A stretch of 64,000 bases of DNA from Rotaria sordida. Taxonomy: Eukaryota > Rotifera > Eurotatoria > Philodinida > Philodinidae. Below are positions 1 through 15,671 of this stretch, piece after piece. The stretch covers positions 1 through 64,000 of the forward strand of contig CAJNOL010000249.1 in NCBI GenBank assembly GCA_905250125.1, written 5' to 3'. Under the pieces are notes generated by a model, which was given only the letters and a program-made list of their open reading frames with translations, made no database searches and had not been told where the DNA came from. The position numbers and the translations under genes were made by a program. The stretch's first letter is position 1, and the number at the start of each line of letters is the position of its first letter.

Positions 1-3000
1 ATTTTATCTGGATCAAACTCTGGATCATCAAGATAAACTTTAACTTCTCGACGCATATCATCACGAATATGTTCTTTATCGTAAGTTTTTAACGCTTCTG
101 TTTAAATGAAATTATTTTATTATTAAACTAATATTGTTTAATTAAATACTTACGAAGAAATTGATCGACATTACCCATACTTGCTTTACAAGCTTTCCAA
201 TCACGTTGAGCTGGTCGAGGAATTTTACCACCAGGTGGTAATAAACATAAAACAGCAGCACCGACTTTAAGAACAGCTTCAGGAGGATTAGGAAAAGCTT
301 TCATTTCACTAAAGAAGAAAAAATATAATATAAAGAATTTTGTTTTTTGAAAAAAATAAATTTTCACATACGTTAAACTTGTTTTATCTAATGTATTTAA
401 AGCTTCTTCAGCTGCTTTTAAAGCAGGCATTGCACGAGCTAAATCACGTTCACAATCTTCTGCTTTAGCTGTAACAGATTTTTCAATTTCAGCAACTTTA
501 GCTTGTTCACCACCAGCAATTTCTTTTTCTTTCGTTACTTTTTCTGTTTCAGTTGCAACAACCTATATATGAACAAAAGTTTTAAATATAATTCTAAAAA
601 AACTAAATTCAACTGACTTTAATAAGTTTATCAGCATCATCATTCTTTTGTTTAAGTTCAACTTCTTGTGCAGCTAATTTATCTTTTAAATCATCAACTT
701 GTCGTGCACATGATTGTAATTTAACAAGACCACTTTCTAAACGATTAATTTTTTCTTGTAATTCACGTGTTTTTTTTGCTAATAAATTTTTATATAATGT
801 AATTTGTTCAAGAAAAGATTTTGGTGTTGTATAATTATATCGTTTATCATTCTATAACCGAAAAAAATATATATATATATTTTGTTTGAAACGAAGAAAA
901 ATAAATAAAACAAAAAAAATTTACTTGAAGATAAGCAATACTCATTTCATTGACACTTTTATGTACAAATGCCATAAATTTAGCAACGGAATCTTTAATT
1001 TCAGGTTTAAGTGTATCAACATCACTGACAAATCTAATAAATAAGAAAAAAATGTTTTTCAGATTATTGAGAACATAGAATGTTTAACTAACCGATTAGC
1101 GACAGAAATTAAAGCTTCCTATGAAGGACGAAAAAAAAAGAGTAAAAACAAAATTTCATAGGAAATTTTTTTTTTTTTCATACTTCTGGCCATTCATGAT
1201 ACCAATCGATTGAAGTAGAATTTGTAATAGCTGGAAATTTTCGTGATCGTACTCGAAGTGTTGTACCCACAGGTGAGAAACATAATACAACCTAAGAGAT
1301 TGAACCATTTAAAATTATGAATTCATAATATATCGAATATAAAAAAAAAAGCTTTACTTTAAGATTACGTCGAACTTTTTCAATAAAATATTTCCAAATA
1401 TTTTCTCTTGTATCATCAATACCTTGTGATTTAACTTCATTTCTCATTGCTCCAATAATTTCTTCAATAGCATCATCAGCAAATAAACCTGGAATTTCTC
1501 CTGATGCTAACATATCATTAATTAATACTAAAAATTTTTCATCAGCTACTTGAGAATCTGTCATAAGAAAAACAGTTCCTATTCCTTTTTGTCCAGCTTT
1601 TATATACAATGCAGCTAAATCTGTTTTCAAATCATTAATACTATAACCTATAAAAAGAAAAATCAATAAACAACATAAAAAAAACAAAATATTAAATTAT
1701 TATCAATTAAACCTTTTCGTAGAGTTATTTGAAAAACTTCTAATGAACTAATTGAAGCTGCTAATCTTGCTAAACTTTGTTTTCCACTACCACCAACACC
1801 AATTAATAAAGCATTACCACGTGGCGCTTCTAATATACGATTAATACGACAAATATGTGTCATAGCATCTTCAAAAAGTACTAAATTCATTTGTGCATTT
1901 AATTCATTATATGCATCTAATGCATCATTTAATAATTTTTGTAATTGTGGCCAATTATCAATAGGCATATATTTTGGATCACCAACACCAAGAGCAAAAT
2001 GACAATAGATATTTGGTTTTTTAAATACATATTCTTCATCAAGTTCCTTAAAATGAAAACAAGAATTTCTAATTAACAAAAAAAAAAAAAATTTTCTTTT
2101 TTTTTTTTATTTTACATCAAATGTTTTCTTAGCAACATCACGTTGTAATTTTATAAATGTATCAATATCAGTACGATCAACTAATTTATCACAATAAACA
2201 CGTTCAGATTCATGTAAATAAAGTCTTATTAAATCATTATGTGTTTTAATTGCTTCTGGTTTAGCAAAAAGAATTGCCTATAACAAAAAAAAATTCTTTG
2301 TGTTTTCTTCGTTCTCATTTAAACAAAAAAAAATACAAACTTGAAATATATTTGATAAATCACGAAGATTAAATATATAATGAAATTTAATAGCTGTTGG
2401 TAAAAATGATGCTGTTATACGACGATGAAGTTCAAGTGCACCACGTACAAGACTATTTGCATATTTTTGTACTTGTTGTGTAAAACCTTCAGCTAAATGT
2501 TGAGATAAAATACCAACATAAATTGTTTCAAGTGCTTCTAATCCAGGAAATGAAACAGCAAATACAGCAAAATGTCGTTGTAAACGTGTATCTATTGTAA
2601 ATGAACCAGCTGTTGGATTCATTGCACTTACATATTGACAATTATGAATTTCTTTTAATGTTAATTTTTGACGATCATACCAATGTTTATAATCAAGATG
2701 TTGACGAAGAAGTGTATGTGGTTGACATGTATAATATGGATCGACCTAAATTGGAGAAATAAAATTATTATGAAAAAAAAGAAAACAAAAAAATTATTAT
2801 TTTCTCTCGTACTTCTGGCATATTCATATCATCAATAAAATAGATAATTTTTTTACTACCAGGTGGACCATAATTTCGACCGGCTTTCTTTTCTAATGGT
2901 TTTTCTAAAATTAATTGAAGCATTTCACTTGTTGTATAGAAATTAAATGGTACAGAAACAGCAAGCCAATCTTCATTAAGTGAAGATAATTTATCATTGA

Positions 3001-6000
3001 TTAATACCGTTTTACCACAACCAGCATTACCCACTAAAAAAAAAACATTAAACAATAACAGAAATCTTTCAGTTTTAATTAAAAAAACGAGCTCAACCAT
3101 TTATTTCTTTTCTTATCGATAATAGTAAACTGCAATCAGTGAACATCATCTTATAATAATGACATCTGATTGATAATAAAAAATGTAGATTTAAATTTCA
3201 CATTCCCTTGTTTATGTCACTTATTTTTTTTATCGCTTTAACTTTATAAACTCTTTGCAACAATAGAAGACCTGTCTTGATTGGTTTATTTTTCAAAAAC
3301 AATGGAATTTTAATTCGGATATTTACGTTAAAATATGCCTAATTTTTAGAGTTTCGTGTTGAAAATCTTAAAAGACTATAGTCAACATTATTGCTGAACT
3401 TCAACAAGCCACAAAATCTTCCTAGTTTTCTGAAATACCTTTTAAATTACAAATTATGATTATAGATTAGTAAGAATAGAATCATCGTGCTTCCTGGACA
3501 TTGAAAAATTATGTTCTTTTACATTTTCTGAAATTTCTAGTAGTCAATTAAAAAAAATTGATATTCTTACCCAACATAATTGGCCATCCTTTTTCTAAAA
3601 GTAAATCCATAAAATATCGAATACGAGTTGTTTCAGCTGTTGGTACCAATACAGACTATAGTTGACAAAAAAAAAAAATGCAACGTTTCTTTTTTCTACT
3701 CGTCTCTTTTAATAAAACGTACTTGTAATGGTATATCACTATCCAATCGAAACTTCGTTACAAGTTTGGTCCATGGTTCAAATTTTTTCGTTTCTGGATC
3801 AATATAATAATCAAAAACTGTACCTTGTACAGGAAATTTAATTGATTTAAATTCTGTAATCCACCATTTTGAAAATTCTAATCTATGATCAGTTATTTGA
3901 TCTTGAAATAAAGCTGAACCAAATGCCCAAACACAAGTAAATACAAAATAAAGTTCATATAATTCTTTTGGACAATCAGGTGGTGTTGTTGTTGGTGTTA
4001 ACATACATTCAAGTAAACGACATAACATATGTATATGTGCACCTTCAACAATAGGTGTAATTTTTTTAAAACGACTTTTAACAGCATCTAAACACATTGG
4101 TACATATTTATCAAAAAGTATTGTTAAATTAGCACGTTCAGATTGTATTTCACGTGTTTCAATCCATGTTGCAACTTGTGGATTCCAACCAAGATCAGCC
4201 GGATTTATATATAAAATACCAGCACGTGATACTGTTGCTGGTGTAGCTGTACGTAAATGACTAATTTCAAATAGTAGACGCATTGTTGGATTTAATGGTA
4301 TGCGTTCATTACTAGCTAATGTTAATACTTTATTATCATCCATAACTGTATTTAATGATTCAATCCACATTGGATCAATATCACCATCAAGTACAATCCA
4401 TTTAGGTCCTTAAAAAAAAACAAAAATTCATTAAGTTTTTCTTTCTTTCAACGTTTTATTCATTTGTCTAGGGAGATGCGGATCCAGATCCAGAAGCTTA
4501 GTTTCTGTCAGGTTCGAGTTCACAAAAATGTGGACCCACAGCTCCCTAAATTGATCCTTACCATCGGATGTCACATTAGCTAGATCACGCATTATAGTAG
4601 AAAATAATCCATCTTTCCATTCTCGTGTTGCTGGATTAATAATACCAAAAAGTTCATCATTTGTAACAGCTTTAGGATTAAGATCAACAGCAACTGGTTT
4701 ACGTTTTTGATTATGATATGTACGATTTAATACTTTCCATATTTGAGATTTTCCTGTACCAGCATTACCAACAATAAATACTGAATGACGTACTTCAAAT
4801 AATTCTTGTAATTGTACAACTTTAAGAATAAATGAATCTTCGGGTTGAAGTTTTAAATCAACTGTTGCTTGTTTAATTAATTTTTCAAAATCAAGATTTC
4901 TAAATTAAATTTTTAATTAGGGAAAAAAAAGGTATTCTTTCGTTTCAGTTTTTTATTACCGTTTACGTGGTACATCAAGAGCTGGAAATAGATCACCAAT
5001 TAAACCCATAAATACAGGCATATCATCGGTAACAATTTTTGGAATATTAAAATCACGTAATGCACGCATTAATACTTGATCTTCAGGTCGACCTGGATCT
5101 GCACGACGAAGAGCACCAGCTACGACAAGTACAGATTTAATAGCTCGTAAACCCCAATCATAATGGTCCTTGAAATATTTAATATTGAAATTTTTTTTTT
5201 GTTCAATAAATAAAAAAGTAAAAACATACTTGTTTAGAAAGAAGTTCTTTACATAATGAATAAAGAGTTATAAATTTTCGAGCCAATAAACGAGCATCAA
5301 TAAAACCTTCAGCAACCATCATAATTTCACTAATTAAATCAAAATCTGGTACAACCATAGCGCATGGACTAAAAAAACAATAAACATATAAATGGATAAA
5401 TATTTGAATTTTTATTTTTACCGAAATAGTGCTTTGAGATTTTCTGGTAATTCTGTTCGACCTGCATAACCAGGATTCATCGTAATAAATAGACCAACTG
5501 TACGATTAAGACGAATGTCTTCACCCATAAATAAAAATCGTGTTTTCTTTTCACGAATTGCATCCTATACAAAATTATATACACATACATATAGATTTAA
5601 AGAATAAAACTATTCTAAAAATCATTTTTATACTTGAATTGATTTGACTTGTACAGCAATAACAGAAAGTACTTCAACTGATATTCGATTAAATTCATCA
5701 AAACATCCCCAAGCACCTTTAAAAATATTAAAAAAATTGATTAGCATAATCCTTATAGGATTCAAATGTAAAACTCGATGTAACTACTGTTCGCCATTCG
5801 TTTTTACTTAACCTTCCAGAAATACAATAAGGAAGTAGTAACAAGACGTTATTGATATACGATATGTGATCGTATATTAACAAAGTCTGTCGTGACGTGT
5901 GTTGCTAAGGGGGTTGTTACGTTTAGAACCCAACAGGTTAGTACTGGATTCGGGTCCGAAAATTTCGGATCCGATGGGTTCTAGTAACGTTCTCATGGCT

Positions 6001-9000
6001 ACGTCTGCCGCGAGCTGTATGAGGCCGGTCCAAAGATTCACTCCTATACTTCAAAACTCCTTTCAGATCGTATTTCACACAAACAAAAACTATATTATAT
6101 GAAATAGTCATTATTTACCAGTTTGAGATAATCCTTTGTAAATATTACCACACGATTTATAGTCCATTTGTTCAGAACAATTGAATACATAGACCATAAT
6201 ACCTAATGCTCGACCTAAATCTTTTGTTGTTTCAGTTTTACCTGTTCCGGCTATACAAAAAAAAAAATAAAACAACAAGATAAACTAAAATAATAATAAT
6301 AAGTCGTTTTCTTTACCTGGTCCAGCTGGTGCACCACCCATAATAAGATGCAATGATTGTGTTAATGTAATATAACATCGATCTGTTAATGGTGTTATAA
6401 CTAAACGTGGTTGATTACCTAAATATTCATGAGCATAACGAAATTGTGCATCACAAATATTCGCAAAACAATCTTTTTCTTTTTCATCCCACCGATGTCT
6501 TAATTGACATTGCCACATAAAATCATTTACACTTTCACATTTACTTGTTACTAATTTTGTAACAACATCACGAGCATGAACATCAATCTATGAAAATATT
6601 ATTTTTAAAAATCACAAAAAAACAAAAAAAAACAAAATTTTGAATATTTCATATTAAATACATACTGTACAAATAGTCATGATTTTTTGTCGATCACCAG
6701 GTGTAAGATCACTTAGTAAATGTCCAATTAATGCATTTAATTGTGTTACTTGTTTACGATAAAAATCTTTTAAAGCATTTTCATAACCTTCTTCTAATTT
6801 AGCAAATGCTGCACAAACTTCAACTGTCCACCAAATTTGTGAACCAGTCAAAGCTACTTGTGCTGGAAAATCCATAATCCATTGATCACGTGGTTTTTCT
6901 TCATATGCACCGACAGCTTCAGTTAAATGATATCGAACAGTTTCACATTGTTTTTCGAGAAGTCTACAAATTTAAACATAATTATTTTTCTTTTTAAGAT
7001 TTTTTTTTTTTACCGATTAAGCCAAACTTCAACTTGTCCATTAAGATCACATGGTGATGGAAATGGCATTTGTTCTCCATCTTTAGCCCACATAGATGTT
7101 GCTTGTTTAATTACAGCTCCACGTTCTTCTGTTAATGTTAATTTAGCCATTGAATCAAATAATTTTGTTAAATGACGCATAACTTTTTCAGGTTCATTAC
7201 CATTTGATAATATATCAAGTAAATCAGCAGCCGAAACGAAATAAAATCTAAATAAAAAAAAGAAATACAAATGTAGGTTTTTTTTCTATAAATTTGATAT
7301 TTAAAAACAAAAAAATGTTTAACCTTGGAAAAGCTAATCGTTTTGTTTCTAAATAATCAGCAAGTGCTTTTTCACATAATGATAAACGTGATTTAATATC
7401 TTCTAAACGATCATTTAATTTTGGACGATTTGTACAACGAACAACATTTAAATCTTTTTGATTTTCACTAGCTATTTCACGAAAATCTTTATCAATTGAA
7501 TCAAATCTAGCTGAATCTTCAGGTAATTGATTACGAATATCTTGTGAACCAATAAAAATTGATTCTAAATGTGACCATGTTTTTTGTACTTCAATTAATA
7601 TATGTATAACTTGATCAGCTTGTGATAAACTTCGTTGCCAATCAGTAACTTCTTTAAGAAAATGTGCAATATATTTTGATGTTAACATATTTTGTAATTG
7701 TACTTGATTTTCTTCTAAAACTTCAATTAATTCTTCTTGTACAACAACTAATGGTAATTTTGTACGTGTATGTGGTTCAAGTGTAAATTCCATTGTTTTC
7801 CATGTATTATCTAATTCACGTAAAACTTTTTCCATAGCCATTTCTTTAACAGCTTTATCAACAATATTTTTAACTTCATCTTCATATTGATGTAAACGTA
7901 ATGCAAGTAAATCAGCAAATGTTGTTGAATCAGTCATTTCAAATTTAACACCAGTTGCTTTCATTAATTCAAGCCAATGACGTTCTCGAATAGCTGGATT
8001 TTGTAATTCAGTTACAGCACGTAATGATGTCATCATATTTTTAACGGCATCGTCAAGACCAGAATAAGCATTCCATGCACGCATTTCTTTATCCAAAGCT
8101 ACAAAGAAAAAGAATTTTTGAGATATTAATGTTATGATTTATAAAGGAAAAATATCCAACTGTCGGACACCTTTCGATCCTATTTATTGGCTATTAGTAG
8201 GGTTCGAGTGAAACTAAGTAAACCGTAAATGTTTTAGTGAGTTTTTAGCCTCTGGGGCAATGAGTTACAAAATTTTTATTTGAAATTTCGTTCATAGATA
8301 GGTCTCATAAGCACTAGAATATCCTAAAAAATTTCACCACAAGCAAAAGTATTCTTCTTGATATATCAAGTATTCAACAACTGCTTGTATATCATAAAAC
8401 AAGCCATAGAATAGAGTTGGATAAAATTTTAAAAAAACTTACCTCGAATATCTTTTGCGAATTTTTTACATTCTTGATCCATCTATAATGAAATACAAAA
8501 AATAAAAATAAAATCGATTAATTAATATAAATAAAACTATTAAAAATACCGTTTCAGCATTAATTTCACGCCATTTTGTTTTTTTCCAATCATCAAATGT
8601 CGTTCGAACCAAATAAACATAATCCCAAAGTTGTTTAAGTAATTTAATTTCTTTACGACATTGTTTAACTTGTTTAAAATCAGGTACTGTGACTTCAAAT
8701 AGAGCAGCTGAATCATTTAACATTTGCATTTCACGTTCCATTGTTGATATATCAGTATTACCTTGATCTAGTTTTCTATAAACGTGTGTTTGATCATATC
8801 CAAATGGTAATTCTTTACGAAATTTCTCTCGAAATTCATATTGTCGTACATCAAAATTAGCAACTTTTCGACGAAGATTTGCAACTTCATTTGTTTGTAA
8901 TGGTGCAACTTGTTGTTTAACATTAACTGCAAGTTTTTTTGTATTAGCCCATTTTTCTGGTAAAATATTTAAACGTTCATATACATCATCATTTATTTCT

Positions 9001-12000
9001 TGTCCATATGATTTAAGTAATTCAAGTTTTTGTTTTAATGGTTCAAACATAGCATCAAATGTTGGTTGTTTTTCACGTACAGCACCAAGATGAGACATAA
9101 CTTCAACTAATGAATCATAATCACCTTCATTTATGTTAACATTTAAACCTTTATCATGTAATTTAATAAAATCAGCTAATTCTTGTAAACTGAAAAAAAA
9201 AAAAGAAAGATGATTAAAGAATAATAAGAAACATTTTATTTTTACCTATTTGTAACATCATCCATAAGATGTTGTTTGAACATAAATGACCATTTCTTAG
9301 CAATATTAAGTAAAGCTTGTTTAAATGGTCGAGAATCAACACGAAACCATTTATCTATTATTTTTGTATCTTCAAATTTACTAACTTCTTCATAAATACT
9401 TTCATATGTATCAACTTGTTCTTTAAATTGTTGTAATGTTGGTGGATTTTGTGGAACACCTTGTTCAGAATTTGCTTCAATTTCTTCTTGTGTTAAAACA
9501 TGACCATAAAGTAAAAATTGTCGCATAAATTCTTGTCGATCATCAACCCATAAATAAGCATATTTATTAAATAATGCACGATATTCATTAGCTTTAGCTA
9601 TAACAGCATGTACACGATCAGTAAAATCAGTACGTAAATCAGCTAGATCTTGCATATGTTCAAGTGCATCTTGATAATTAGCTTGATTTGTATGAGTAGC
9701 AAGACGTGGTATTAATGAACCTTGTTTATAGATTGTATCAAGTAAATCTTCAATTAATTCTGAAAATGTATTTTTATCATTTTCATCCATTGATGGATTG
9801 AATAACATATTTGGTGCCTAGAAAGAAAAAAAAAGAAATAATTTTTAGAATTTTAAATTTATTAAAAGAGAAACAAAGATTGTTTTTACTTGTAATTGTA
9901 ATTGTGATTCAAAAAGTGGATCAGGATTTTGAACTGGATCAGTTTCACGTAAGAAAAACATTAAATTACAATTAATTATTTTTCTAAATCCTTCTAAAAC
10001 CATTTGATCAACATAATCAACATAATTTTTCCATGCATCACTATCATAATTTTCAACTTTAAGTAATTCACCATTTTCTTTTAATAAACCATGAATTTTT
10101 TTTCCTGTTTCATCAATTTCTTTATAACGATTATTTAAACGTTGTTCTTTATCATCTAAATAAAGTAATGTTGATTTGCCTTCGGAACGTTTATATAATG
10201 GTACATCTTGCCATGTTGACATTAAACGTTGAATTTGTTCAACATTTGCTTTTGCATTATGTAAACGATTTTCTAAATCATGAACTTCTGCACGTGTTGT
10301 TTTTATATAATCCCAAATTTCTGCAAAAAGAAAAAACAACGAAATTTATATGTTACAAATGATTTATTTATGTAAAGTGAGGGAAGAACGGGGATTACAC
10401 AAATACGAATGGGTTCGGTTTCATATTGATTGAATATTTTTTCCCACTAGAAATATTCGCTTGAAAAATTTATACTTTCGAAATTATGAATGAATGTATA
10501 AAATAAATATGACGACGAAACAAACAAAACAATCATGCAAAACAAACCCTTATAAAGTTTAGATTCAATTATGTATAATTCTATATGTATATATACACAC
10601 GATTAATATATAACGTCTTATATATATAATTTATTTAATAAATAAAGAAGAAGAAATTGAACTTTACCTGGTGTTGACCATGATAATTCTTTTTCAGCAC
10701 GCGTTAATTTTTTATCAATTTCTTCTAATTGTTTTTCAACAAGTGGTTTTTCTACAGGAAGTATTGTAAGACGAACTTTATTATATGATTTTGTTGTATA
10801 ATCAAGATTAGTAACATAATTAACAAATTTTTCATTTTCTTGATACATTTTTGTTGCATCTTCAGGAATATTTGCACTAGTACCTGCTTTTGTTTGTTGC
10901 ATATATTTAACTTCACGTAAAACACCGATAAGCTATTTGAAAAAGAAAAAGAAAAAATAACAATTTAACTTTTTATTTTTATTTTTTTTGTAATATAGAT
11001 TTAATTACTTGTGGATCAAAATTTGTTGTAATAATTTGTGTTTCTGGATTTCGTGTAAGTAAATGTTGTTTAAGATTAAAATTAGCTGCTTGACCAACAT
11101 TTTTCGACCATTCATCAAATATACTTTTAGCAAATTTATCAAGTAATTGAAGAATTTCTTCATGTTTTGCTAAAACACGTTTTCCATCGTCAGTCTCTTT
11201 AGCTCTATAAATACAAAAAAAAAATAAATTTGTAAATTTTTTTTATTCTCAACTGAAGAAAAGAAATATTTACGCATGATCAAGTTTTGTAAATGCATCA
11301 ACTGGTTCATTGATACGATCTTTCATTTCGTCGACCCTATATAAAAAAAAATATTTGTTTTATTTATTTTTTTTTGTTCAAATGTATTATTCTCAAAAAA
11401 AAAAGATCTTCATTACCATTCTAGTGAACCTGCAATTGGTGGTTTATTTCGATGTAATTCAATTGTTCCATGTTCTTTTTTATAAGCCATTTGTCTTTCA
11501 TAAATTTCATGACAAGCATTAATTTCTTGTTCAACAGCAAGTGTTAAACGGTGATAATTTCGTACAAATGCTTCATGTATTGTTGGTCTTTCAAGTAATG
11601 AACCAAGTATTGAAATAAGTTTAAATTGACTAGTAAGACTATTTGAATCATCAAATGCTTGATTAATTATAGAAGCTAATTTAAGTTCCATATCTTTAAG
11701 AAAATATTTAAAATGTGCAATATCATCAAGAAATTCCTAATGAGAAGAAAAAATAAACAAATAATTTATAGAAATTTCTTTTATTTAATAAGAATAAATA
11801 AACATACGATACAAGCTGGATCTAATGGATCATATTTTTTATTGCTCATTTTTTCAAATTCTTCTTTAAATTGTTCGAAAATATTTAAAACAAGTGAACT
11901 GAGTGTTTTGCCTTTGACACCTGAAAAAATCAAATAGAATATTTAACAAAAAAAAAACAACAATACAATTTTTTTCTAACGAGAAAAGTCCTTCAACTAA

Positions 12001-15000
12001 TAAATCAAGACTATATACATTATATAAATTTAAATAAGCTATGAATACCTTGAAAAGTGTACGTTTTCTTAGTTTATTACTGTGAGCATAGTACAATTTT
12101 ATAATATGTTTTAAAATGAATACCGTGATAGCAGGAAAACTAATTTTTGAGTTGAAACTTTGCATAGAGACAAGCCTTAACAAGAGTAGTTTGTAGTGAA
12201 AGTTTCAACTCTTTTGATTGGCTTTTATTCTGGAATAAGAACATTAAGTTTTCCGAGTTATAAAGGATTTCAGACAAAAAGAAATATACCCATCTTTGAT
12301 TCTTTACAAGAATTATTTTACTGTATAAGTTCTTTTAGTATAGATATAGGTAGAAATGTTGGATCTTTCAGCTGATTATAAAGTAAAAAGTAATTAGCGA
12401 ATATCTATCGAATCACACCTATGGTGAAATTCTCAGATCAGACTCCAAAAAAAAATCCGGTTTCCTAAAGATTCTGAAGAAGGATTTGTATAGTTTTGAA
12501 CTTCTCATTCGGTTATAAGAGCATTTGTTGTCTTTCGTCATGTGGCTAAAGAAAAGTAATTCGATTTTTTGAAAAATCTAGACTTGCTCGGGAAAAACTT
12601 TCCACAGAGATTTTATAGCCTCAAGAGTTGTCTACAGAATGTACTATTTAGTTTTCAAAATGTTACTTTAATTCAAAGATTTTTTATACTAAAATCCATG
12701 AAGTAAAAGTCGTGTTCCTTTTTTGTGTCATGTCGCTAACGCTAAGTTTTTACTGATATTCAATCCACAAAAAACTACCTAAATTTTCCGTCCTTTTGAA
12801 ATAACATATGACTGATATCTCATCTCAAACGGGAGGTATCACCTTGGATGATTCGCTCATAAGAGTCTGAACTCTATTCATAGTTTATCTGAGTCTACAT
12901 AAAGCACATAGTCTCGATTTATCAGTTGAAGAACTTCTCTCGTAAAATTTTGTTTGTTTTTTTTTTTCTAACCTCCAATTTCAACTTTTTCTAAACGAAG
13001 AAATTCAGCAGCTGTTTGAAATAAATCTTGAATAATTCGTACACGTTCCATAAATTTATCCCATTTAGCAAAAACTAATTTTGGTGAAAAATCAAATTCT
13101 TTAACCATTTCACCATTTTTAAAATAATTTTTCAATTTAGATTTATACTGTAAATATGCTGATTGATATGCTTCAAGTGATCGAACAGTTTGATTGATTT
13201 TTTCCATAGATTCATCTGGTTCACCTTTAAATAAATCAAGTGGTTCCATAAATTCTGAAGCCTAAAATTTAAACAAAAAAAAAAAAAACCAAATTTAATA
13301 TAATTTATTTTCAATATTATTTCCTACTTGTTTCATAATAAGATTATTTAATTCTTGCAATAAAACAATAATACGTGCTGGTCGTCGATATGCTTTACAA
13401 TTAGCCCACATGAGACAAAGTGTATGAAACATAGGCCCATAAAGCGATGCCGTTTCACCAAAATCTGTTGTTTCAACTCCATCAAAATGTTGTGCAACTG
13501 GTTTAAGATAAATATCAATTTCTTTAGCTTCATTTAATGCATCATTAACATCATTTAATAATGATTCAAATGCTGGATAATAACTTGAATTTGTTTTTCG
13601 TAATAATTCAGCCATTTTTTTAACTCGTGCATCACTTAACTAAGAATAGAAAAAAAAAAGAAGAATTAGTTTTTTCTTTCTAAATTTTATATTAGAAAAA
13701 AAAAAAGATTTAACAATTCACTTGTTCATGAATATTTAATAAATTTGTATATCGTGATCGCCAAAATTCGACTTCAACACCTGGAAGTGCATTACCACCA
13801 TCAAGTAATGCTTGTGATGAATCTTTTTTTAATACATCTTGAACTTGATGTGACCATTCAATAACAACAGATTCAATTGCATGTAATAAATTACTATCAA
13901 CTGCAGCAGCATGACCATTTTCTTGTTGTCCATTTACAGCATCATCTGTAACACGTTCAGCACCAGCAGGAACTGGTAAAAGTGTTTTTCCTAAAAATTA
14001 AAAAATTTAGTTCCTTTGTTTTTTTGTTTTGCAAAGTTCTTAATGAGATTGGTTGATTGTACAACTAGTACTTTCTTTCTAGAGATGTAAATATATAAAC
14101 AAAATTTGCTTTCACAAATGAAAAAAAAAAAATTTCGAATATTGAATATTTCAGAAAAGAACGTATTAAAAAGTTTACAACTTACTTAATGAATTAAAAT
14201 CTAGTAAAATTTCGATATCTCGAGAATGAAGACTCGAAAAATCAAACCATTCAAGACTTTTTTTATTACTCATAATATATAAACATCGTCTCGATCGAAC
14301 AACAATTTGACACCTGAGGAGGCTCCCTCGTGAGTCTGAAAATGTGTTTTCTTTCACAAAAAAATGTAAAGGTATTTTTTTTGAAATATACACAAAAACA
14401 CTGAATGTGTACTCAACTGCTGTTTTTTTTTTATTAAACTGTTTCTTCCTAGACAATCGTATTCGTTGAAGTTAGCTTGAGACTAATAACTATACTAATC
14501 TTAACATAAGCAACTGACTTAAATAAGTTTGCCAAAAAAAAAATTCAATTTTGTTTTTTTAATCCACTATTGAGAATGTTAAATGTTGTCAGTAACAGAT
14601 CTTATCTCATTTAGAAAACAAAAAAAGAATGCTATTAGACATTATATCAAGATATTAGGATATATCGTTCTAATAATATTGTTTTTACTAATGATTGTCT
14701 CCTTTTTTTTTCACAAGATATTATCTGTTTCTTTCTAATTCTACGCATGTTGGATAAGTGAAATAAACTTATTTTTTGAAGAAGATAATAGAAGACCTTT
14801 CTTATAACTTACGAACGATAAGATCTACTAATGTATCGAGAGCTTTACTCGTACCCGCCGAGCTCTATCATATGACTTATCTATTCTATCGAAATTTTCA
14901 TAATTCAGAATATTGAAGTTGTCTCTTTGTTGCTAAGAAACGAATTTGTATTCTTTAATCTTAGTTACAGAAATAATAAACAAAATAAAAAAAATAAAAA

Positions 15001-15671
15001 ATTTTGTGTTTTTCTTTTGTTTTTATAATACATCTATAGTGTTTATTGCTTAGCAACTGATAGACTTCGCACAAGTTGAACAAATATAAAATAAAATAAT
15101 TCAAAATTAACAAACCTTTCATTTGTCCATTTAAGATCTGTACTTTATTTTTAATACCCAATGCATGACGAAGAATATCTTGTGAGAGTACTTTTGGCCA
15201 TGCTTCATTATTTGATGGATTTTGAAGAAGAGGAATCAATAGCTAAATAGCAAAAGAAAAAAATATTTTGAAAAGAATTTAAGAAACAACAAAAACTAAA
15301 AATAATAATCATACTTCATCAACCATTGCTGAAAGTTGATCAACAGGTGATGTTGATAAATCTCCATACATAATAACATCACGTAAGACAGCATCTCTTG
15401 GAATATTTTCACGACGTTTTTTAATAAAATAACATGATTTATTTTTTAATACATTTGGAAATGATACAGTCGGCTGAAGTGAACCAGCTGCTGTATATTG
15501 TATAACAAGTATTGGTGAATCAGCTTTATCAAAAAATTCATGTAATATGATTTTATTTTCTTCTATACCATACATTTTAGCAAATTTATCTGATTTTAAT
15601 TTAAGAGTTTTAAGAACATAATCAGCAATAAAATAGATCCGTGGATCATTTAGTTCAAGATCTTCAGCCAT
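1..15671 (-). CDS. Axonemal dynein heavy chain, outer-arm beta type (DNAH9/11/17 group), 3' end outside the window
   Basis: Microtubule motor of the ciliary outer dynein arm. The start is the ATG at 15671 ([14 protein letters not shown]). The first two exons (15315-15671 and about 15116-15242) carry the beta-chain N-terminus, with [18 protein letters not shown] and later [18 protein letters not shown], which points to the DNAH9/11/17 group. The tail and linker run to about 6.6 kb. Four AAA P-loops follow on the minus strand: AAA1 GAPAGPAGTGKTE (split by the intron near 6.25-6.32 kb), AAA2 VGNAGTGKS (about 4.76 kb), AAA3 VGNAGCGKT (about 3.02 kb) and AAA4 GVGGSGKQS (about 1.79 kb). Stalk coiled coil lies at 400-1000. 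The window ends near the microtubule-binding region, so AAA5, AAA6 and the C-terminus are missing here. There are roughly 25-30 exons, mostly with 50-80 bp introns; the larger introns near 12, 8.2, 5.8 and 3.3 kb hold non-coding sequence. No internal break was noticed. The exact paralogue is uncertain. Confidence 0.95.
5951..5984. repeat. Dispersed palindromic motif, copy in a dynein intron
   Basis: The best copy of the family: GGGTCCGAAAATTTCGGATC followed by CGATGGGTTCTAG. It is nearly a perfect palindrome around AAATTT. It lies in the 5.73-6.12 kb intron of the dynein gene and explains the chance open frame there on the plus strand. Confidence 0.7.
11980..12942. mobile_element. Inverted-repeat (MITE-like) element in a dynein intron
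   Basis: The left end (from TAACGAGAAAAGTCCTTCAA at 11977) matches the reverse complement of the right end (ACGAGAGAAGTTCTTCAACT, ending near 12945) over about 70 bp with mismatches; both continue into a shared stretch like AAATCRAGACTAT. If the ends are CGAG...CTCG, a TAA lies on both sides (11977-11979 and 12943-12945), a possible 3-bp target duplication. No coding potential inside. It accounts for nearly all of this 1-kb intron. Confidence 0.65.

Noticed and set aside
5899-6102. Plus-strand open frame of 67 codons inside a dynein intron
   Set aside because: It is produced by the GC-richer palindromic motif at 5951-5984; it has no domain and lies within an intron whose flanking dynein exons join cleanly.
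14175-14456. Minus-strand open frame within the second dynein intron
   Set aside because: No domain, and it interrupts the clean join between LNGQMKG and KTLLPVPAG; treated as intronic.
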